The position numbers were made by a program, and so were the translations under genes. From Muriicola sp041358175 (GTDB lineage: Bacteria; Bacteroidota; Bacteroidia; Flavobacteriales; Flavobacteriaceae), in contig NZ_JBGKBE010000006.1 of NCBI RefSeq assembly GCF_041358175.1, positions 1-64,000 of the forward strand: a stretch of 64,000 nucleotides of DNA, written 5' to 3'. Shown here piece by piece: positions 61,494 through 64,000 of the stretch. Within the stretch, counting starts at the first letter, position 1. Every line of letters begins with the position of its first letter. The notes under the pieces are model-generated. The model made no database searches. It was not told where the DNA came from and saw only the letters and a program-made list of their open reading frames with translations.

Positions 61494-62750
61494 ATGCCAT
61501 ATTTATTTACTTCCGAATCTGTAAGTGAGGGACACCCTGATAAGATCGCCGATCAGATCAGCGATGCCCTTCTTGATAATTTCCTGGCTTTTGACCCCGA
61601 AAGCAAAGTGGCCTGTGAGACCCTGGTTACCACCGGGCAGGTTGTGCTTGCGGGGGAAGTGAAAAGTCATACTTATGTTGATCTGCAGCAGATAACCCGT
61701 GAAGTAATCAATGAGATTGGGTATACCAAAGGTGCATACCAGTTTAGTGGGGATTCCTGTGGAATAATTTCTTTGATACATGAACAATCTAAAGAGATCA
61801 ACCAGGGGGTAGATCGGGGAACCAAGGAAGAGCAGGGAGCAGGTGATCAGGGGATGATGTTTGGATATGCCACCAAAGAAACTGAAAATTATATGCCGCT
61901 TGCGCTGGATATTTCTCATAAGATCCTCCAGGAACTAGCCGCACTTCGGAAAGAAAATGACGACATTACCTATTTACGCCCTGATGCCAAAGCACAGGTA
62001 ACCATTGAATATTCTGATGATAACGTCCCATTGAGGATAGATACTATTGTCATCTCAACTCAGCACGACCCCTTTGACGAGGACGACCAGAAAATGCTAA
62101 AGACCATCAAAAGCCATCTCCTGGCTATTCTGATCCCAAGGGTTAAAAAGAGGTTGCCGGAAAAAACAAGAGAACTTTTTACCGACGACATCAGGTACCA
62201 TATCAACCCGACAGGGAAATTTGTCATTGGAGGGCCCCATGGGGATACCGGGCTCACCGGTAGAAAGATTATCGTGGATACCTATGGGGGCAAAGGAGCA
62301 CACGGAGGGGGCGCCTTCAGCGGAAAAGATCCGAGTAAGGTAGACAGAAGCGCTGCTTATGCTGCACGTCATGCAGCAAAGAACCTGGTAGCCGCAGGCG
62401 TTGCCGAAGAAATACTTGTACAGATCAGTTACGCCATTGGGGTAGTACAACCCACTTCCGTTTTTGTGGATACCTATGGTACAGCGAAAATAAATATGAC
62501 AGATGGGGAGATAGCAAAAATAGTGGCTGATTTGTTCGATTTCAGACCCTTTGCGATTGAAGAACGTCTGAAATTAAGAAATCCAATATATCTCGAAACT
62601 GCTGCTTATGGCCATATGGGGAAAGAACCCAAGATGGTGACCAAGGTCTTTGAGTCGCCTTATAACGGGCGTATCAAACGAGAAGTAGAGTTGTTTACCT
62701 GGGAAAAACTGGATATGATTGAACTGGTGCAGGAAGCATTTAACATATAA
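61494..62750 (+). CDS. metK: S-adenosylmethionine synthase
   Basis: A 418-residue SAM synthetase, normal length for Bacteroidota. It has FTSESVSEGHPDKIADQISDALLD (ATP and magnesium site), GDQGMMFGYATKET, and the C-terminal GPHGDTGLTGRKIIVDTYGG and GGGAFSGKDPSKVDRSAAYAAR. It makes SAM from methionine and ATP. A SAM-II-like aptamer lies in its leader and a SAM-I aptamer follows before metY, so the pathway appears under RNA feedback by its own product. Confidence 0.98.
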   Translation: MPYLFTSESVSEGHPDKIADQISDALLDNFLAFDPESKVACETLVTTGQVVLAGEVKSHTYVDLQQITREVINEIGYTKGAYQFSGDSCGIISLIHEQSKEINQGVDRGTKEEQGAGDQGMMFGYATKETENYMPLALDISHKILQELAALRKENDDITYLRPDAKAQVTIEYSDDNVPLRIDTIVISTQHDPFDEDDQKMLKTIKSHLLAILIPRVKKRLPEKTRELFTDDIRYHINPTGKFVIGGPHGDTGLTGRKIIVDTYGGKGAHGGGAFSGKDPSKVDRSAAYAARHAAKNLVAAGVAEEILVQISYAIGVVQPTSVFVDTYGTAKINMTDGEIAKIVADLFDFRPFAIEERLKLRNPIYLETAAYGHMGKEPKMVTKVFESPYNGRIKREVELFTWEKLDMIELVQEAFNI

Positions 62751-62789
62751 TTTTAGTAGGATAATTAGGATTTTTAAAAATTCCGTTCC

Positions 62790-62797
62790 TATATTTG
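62790..62797 (+). promoter_or_regulatory. Promoter -7 element for the SAM-I leader
   Basis: TATATTTG matches TAnnTTTG, about 30 bases before the 5' strand of riboswitch P1. No clear -33 TTG was seen. Confidence 0.55.
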
Positions 62798-62825
62798 ACA
62801 ATTCAAAGTTCAAACTCTTATTGAA

Positions 62826-62937
62826 TAGTTATCAAGAAAGGTGGAGGGACTAGACCCTTTGAAGCCTTAGCAACCCTTTGTGTCAGAAGCAAAGAAGGTG
62901 CTACATTCTATCATGCATACGGCAGGACAGATAACAC
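62826..62937 (+). promoter_or_regulatory. SAM-I (S-box) riboswitch aptamer upstream of metY
   Basis: P1 is GTTATC (62828-62833) / GATAAC (62930-62935). Inside are the characteristic S-box elements: AAGGTGGAGGGAC (kink-turn region), GACCCTTTGAAGCC-TTAGCAACC (P2 and core), a P3 of CCTTTG / CAAAG with loop TGTCAGAAG, then AAGGTGCTACATTC and a P4 around ATGCATACGGCAGG. All four-way junction parts are in the right order. SAM binding normally turns the downstream gene off. Confidence 0.93.
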
Positions 62938-63061
62938 AGACCTATTACCATCGGTAATTTCTCTTTCTTTTTAACTTTTTTGATTTGTACTCCGGCTAAC
63001 AGTAGCCGTAGTGTGGTTTGGCTTTTTTATTTCATGTTTAACAAATAAAAAAACTAAAATC
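62938..63061 (+). other. Leader between the SAM-I aptamer and metY
   Basis: A 124-base expression-platform region. It contains ATTACC-ATC-GGTAAT followed by a pyrimidine-rich stretch (62944-62980), the hairpin CGGCTA-ACAG-TAGCCG (62993-63008), and AGCC (63004-63007) that can also pair with GGCT (63019-63022) just before TTTTTT. Whether control is by termination or start-site access is not settled by eye. Confidence 0.5.
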
Positions 63062-64000
63062 ATGAGCGATCAAAATTTTTCGACCAAAGCATTGCATGCT
63101 GGTCACGACACCAAATTGCACGGGGGGACAAGGGCCATCCCGATTTACCAGAGTACAGCTTATGTGTTCGACAATTCGGACCATGCCGCAAATTTGTTTT
63201 CCCTTGCGGAATTCGGGAATATCTATACCCGGATCAACAACCCTACCAACGACATCCTGGAGCAGCGCCTGGCAGCACTCGAAGGTGGCATCGCATCGGT
63301 AGTAACAGCTTCCGGTACCGGGGCCATCAATACTGCCTTGTTGGTATTATTAAAGGCGGGGGATCATATTGTTGCATCCAACAGCTTATACGGGGGCACT
63401 TATAACTTACTTAGTGTTACCCTGCCACGCCTTGGTATCACTACCACATTTGTGGATCCTGAAGATCCTGCTAATTTCGGCAAGGCCGTCAAAGAAAACA
63501 CAAGAGCCATTTTTGTTGAATCCCTGGGAAATCCAAAACTGGACGTACTTGATCTGAAGGCGATTTCAGCTGAGGCAAAAAAGGCGAGGATTCCCTTTAT
63601 TGTGGATAATACAGTTGCCACCCCGGCCTTATTAAACCCCATTGAACATGGGGCTAATATCGTGATCCACTCCCTGACAAAATACATTAATGGCAACGGA
63701 ACCGCTTTAGGGGGTGCCATTATTGATGCAGGAACATTCGACTGGTCTAGTGGGAAGTTTCCCGAGTTTACAGAGCCTTCTCCCGGTTATCACGGATTAG
63801 TATATCACGATGCTCTTGGACCGGCTGCCTTTATAGCCAAGGTCAGAATAGAAGGCCTTCGCGATCACGGCGCCTGCCTGAGTCCGTTTAATGCGTTCCA
63901 GATTATTCAGGGGCTTGAAACACTTGAGGTAAGGATTAAAAAGCACAGTGAAAATGCCCTTGCCCTGGCCAAATGGCTGGAAAACCGAAAGGAAGTTTCC
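63062..64000 (+). CDS. metY: O-acetylhomoserine sulfhydrylase (3' truncated)
   Basis: The first 313 codons of a PLP-dependent Cys/Met-metabolism enzyme; the frame is open to the last base. It shows STKALHAGHD, IPIYQSTAYVFDN, YTRINNPTNDILEQRLAALEGG, and the PLP Lys207 in HSLTKYINGNG; GYHGLVYHD and SPFNAFQIIQGLETL point to O-acetylhomoserine aminocarboxypropyltransferase rather than cystathionine gamma-synthase. It joins sulfide to O-acetylhomoserine to give homocysteine. Controlled by the SAM-I riboswitch in front of it. Confidence 0.93.
   Translation, partial: MSDQNFSTKALHAGHDTKLHGGTRAIPIYQSTAYVFDNSDHAANLFSLAEFGNIYTRINNPTNDILEQRLAALEGGIASVVTASGTGAINTALLVLLKAGDHIVASNSLYGGTYNLLSVTLPRLGITTTFVDPEDPANFGKAVKENTRAIFVESLGNPKLDVLDLKAISAEAKKARIPFIVDNTVATPALLNPIEHGANIVIHSLTKYINGNGTALGGAIIDAGTFDWSSGKFPEFTEPSPGYHGLVYHDALGPAAFIAKVRIEGLRDHGACLSPFNAFQIIQGLETLEVRIKKHSENALALAKWLENRKEVS

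Overview
The window is a typical chromosomal segment of a member of the Flavobacteriaceae (phylum Bacteroidota). The evidence is consistent: a type IX secretion (T9SS) gliding-type C-terminal domain, PorP/SprF, several families that are mostly found in this group (DUF6090, DUF6089, DUF5686, 2TM domain, DUF3124), a folK-deoxynucleoside kinase fusion, start sites without Shine-Dalgarno sequences, and many promoters that match the Bacteroidota -7 element TAnnTTTG. The genus cannot be decided from the sequence alone. No insertion sequence, prophage, CRISPR array, integrase or toxin/defence cassette was found.

Layout. 1-5205: end of a very large T9SS-sorted surface protein, followed by its PorP/SprF partner and an OmpA/PD40 protein. 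5202-9071: Nramp-like transporter, SanA/YdcF protein, FadL-type porin and a small orphan. 9187-17134: a carbohydrate-related block on the plus strand (DUF6090, DUF1080, DUF3124 lipoprotein, GDE-like glycoside hydrolase lipoprotein, GH97 alpha-glucosidase, second DUF6090). 17135-18254: 0.9 kb of non-coding DNA with palindromic repeats, then tRNA-Leu(UAA) and tRNA-Gly(GCC) on the minus strand, each with its own terminator. 18365-31267: mutS, a SpoU methyltransferase, folK-dNK, sppA-queuosine precursor transporter-AsmA, DUF2797, a GH3 acyl-adenylate enzyme and a small alpha/beta hydrolase. 31264-38519 (minus strand): clpX, clpP, tig, a small membrane protein, an SGNH lipoprotein, a hydrolase and pdxJ. 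38612-45797 (plus strand): CBS protein, nadK, DUF6089, uppS, bamA and two ompH/skp genes, an envelope-biogenesis operon. 45882-54204: murI, folA, 2TM protein, a class V aminotransferase-like protein, a one-domain CBM48-like protein, thyA, CNT nucleoside transporter, bifunctional nuclease and etfAB. 54380-64000: pyruvate dehydrogenase E1 beta, DUF5686 outer-membrane protein, membrane pyrophosphatase, a deoxynucleoside kinase, metK and metY (truncated by the window end).

Functionally this is mainly housekeeping DNA: envelope assembly (bamA, skp, uppS, murI), protein quality control (tig, clpP, clpX, sppA), folate and thymidylate metabolism (folK, folA, thyA, nucleoside uptake, two deoxynucleoside kinases), and methionine/SAM metabolism. 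The clearest regulatory finding is that metK and metY, which are adjacent, appear to carry two different classes of SAM riboswitch (SAM-II-like before metK, SAM-I before metY). The accessory parts that most deserve a second look are the repeat-rich non-coding region beside the tRNA pair, the carbohydrate block bracketed by two DUF6090 paralogues, the Nramp-like protein without the DPGN motif, and an alpha/beta hydrolase whose nucleophile appears to be cysteine. I did not find a clear-cut undescribed multi-gene system.
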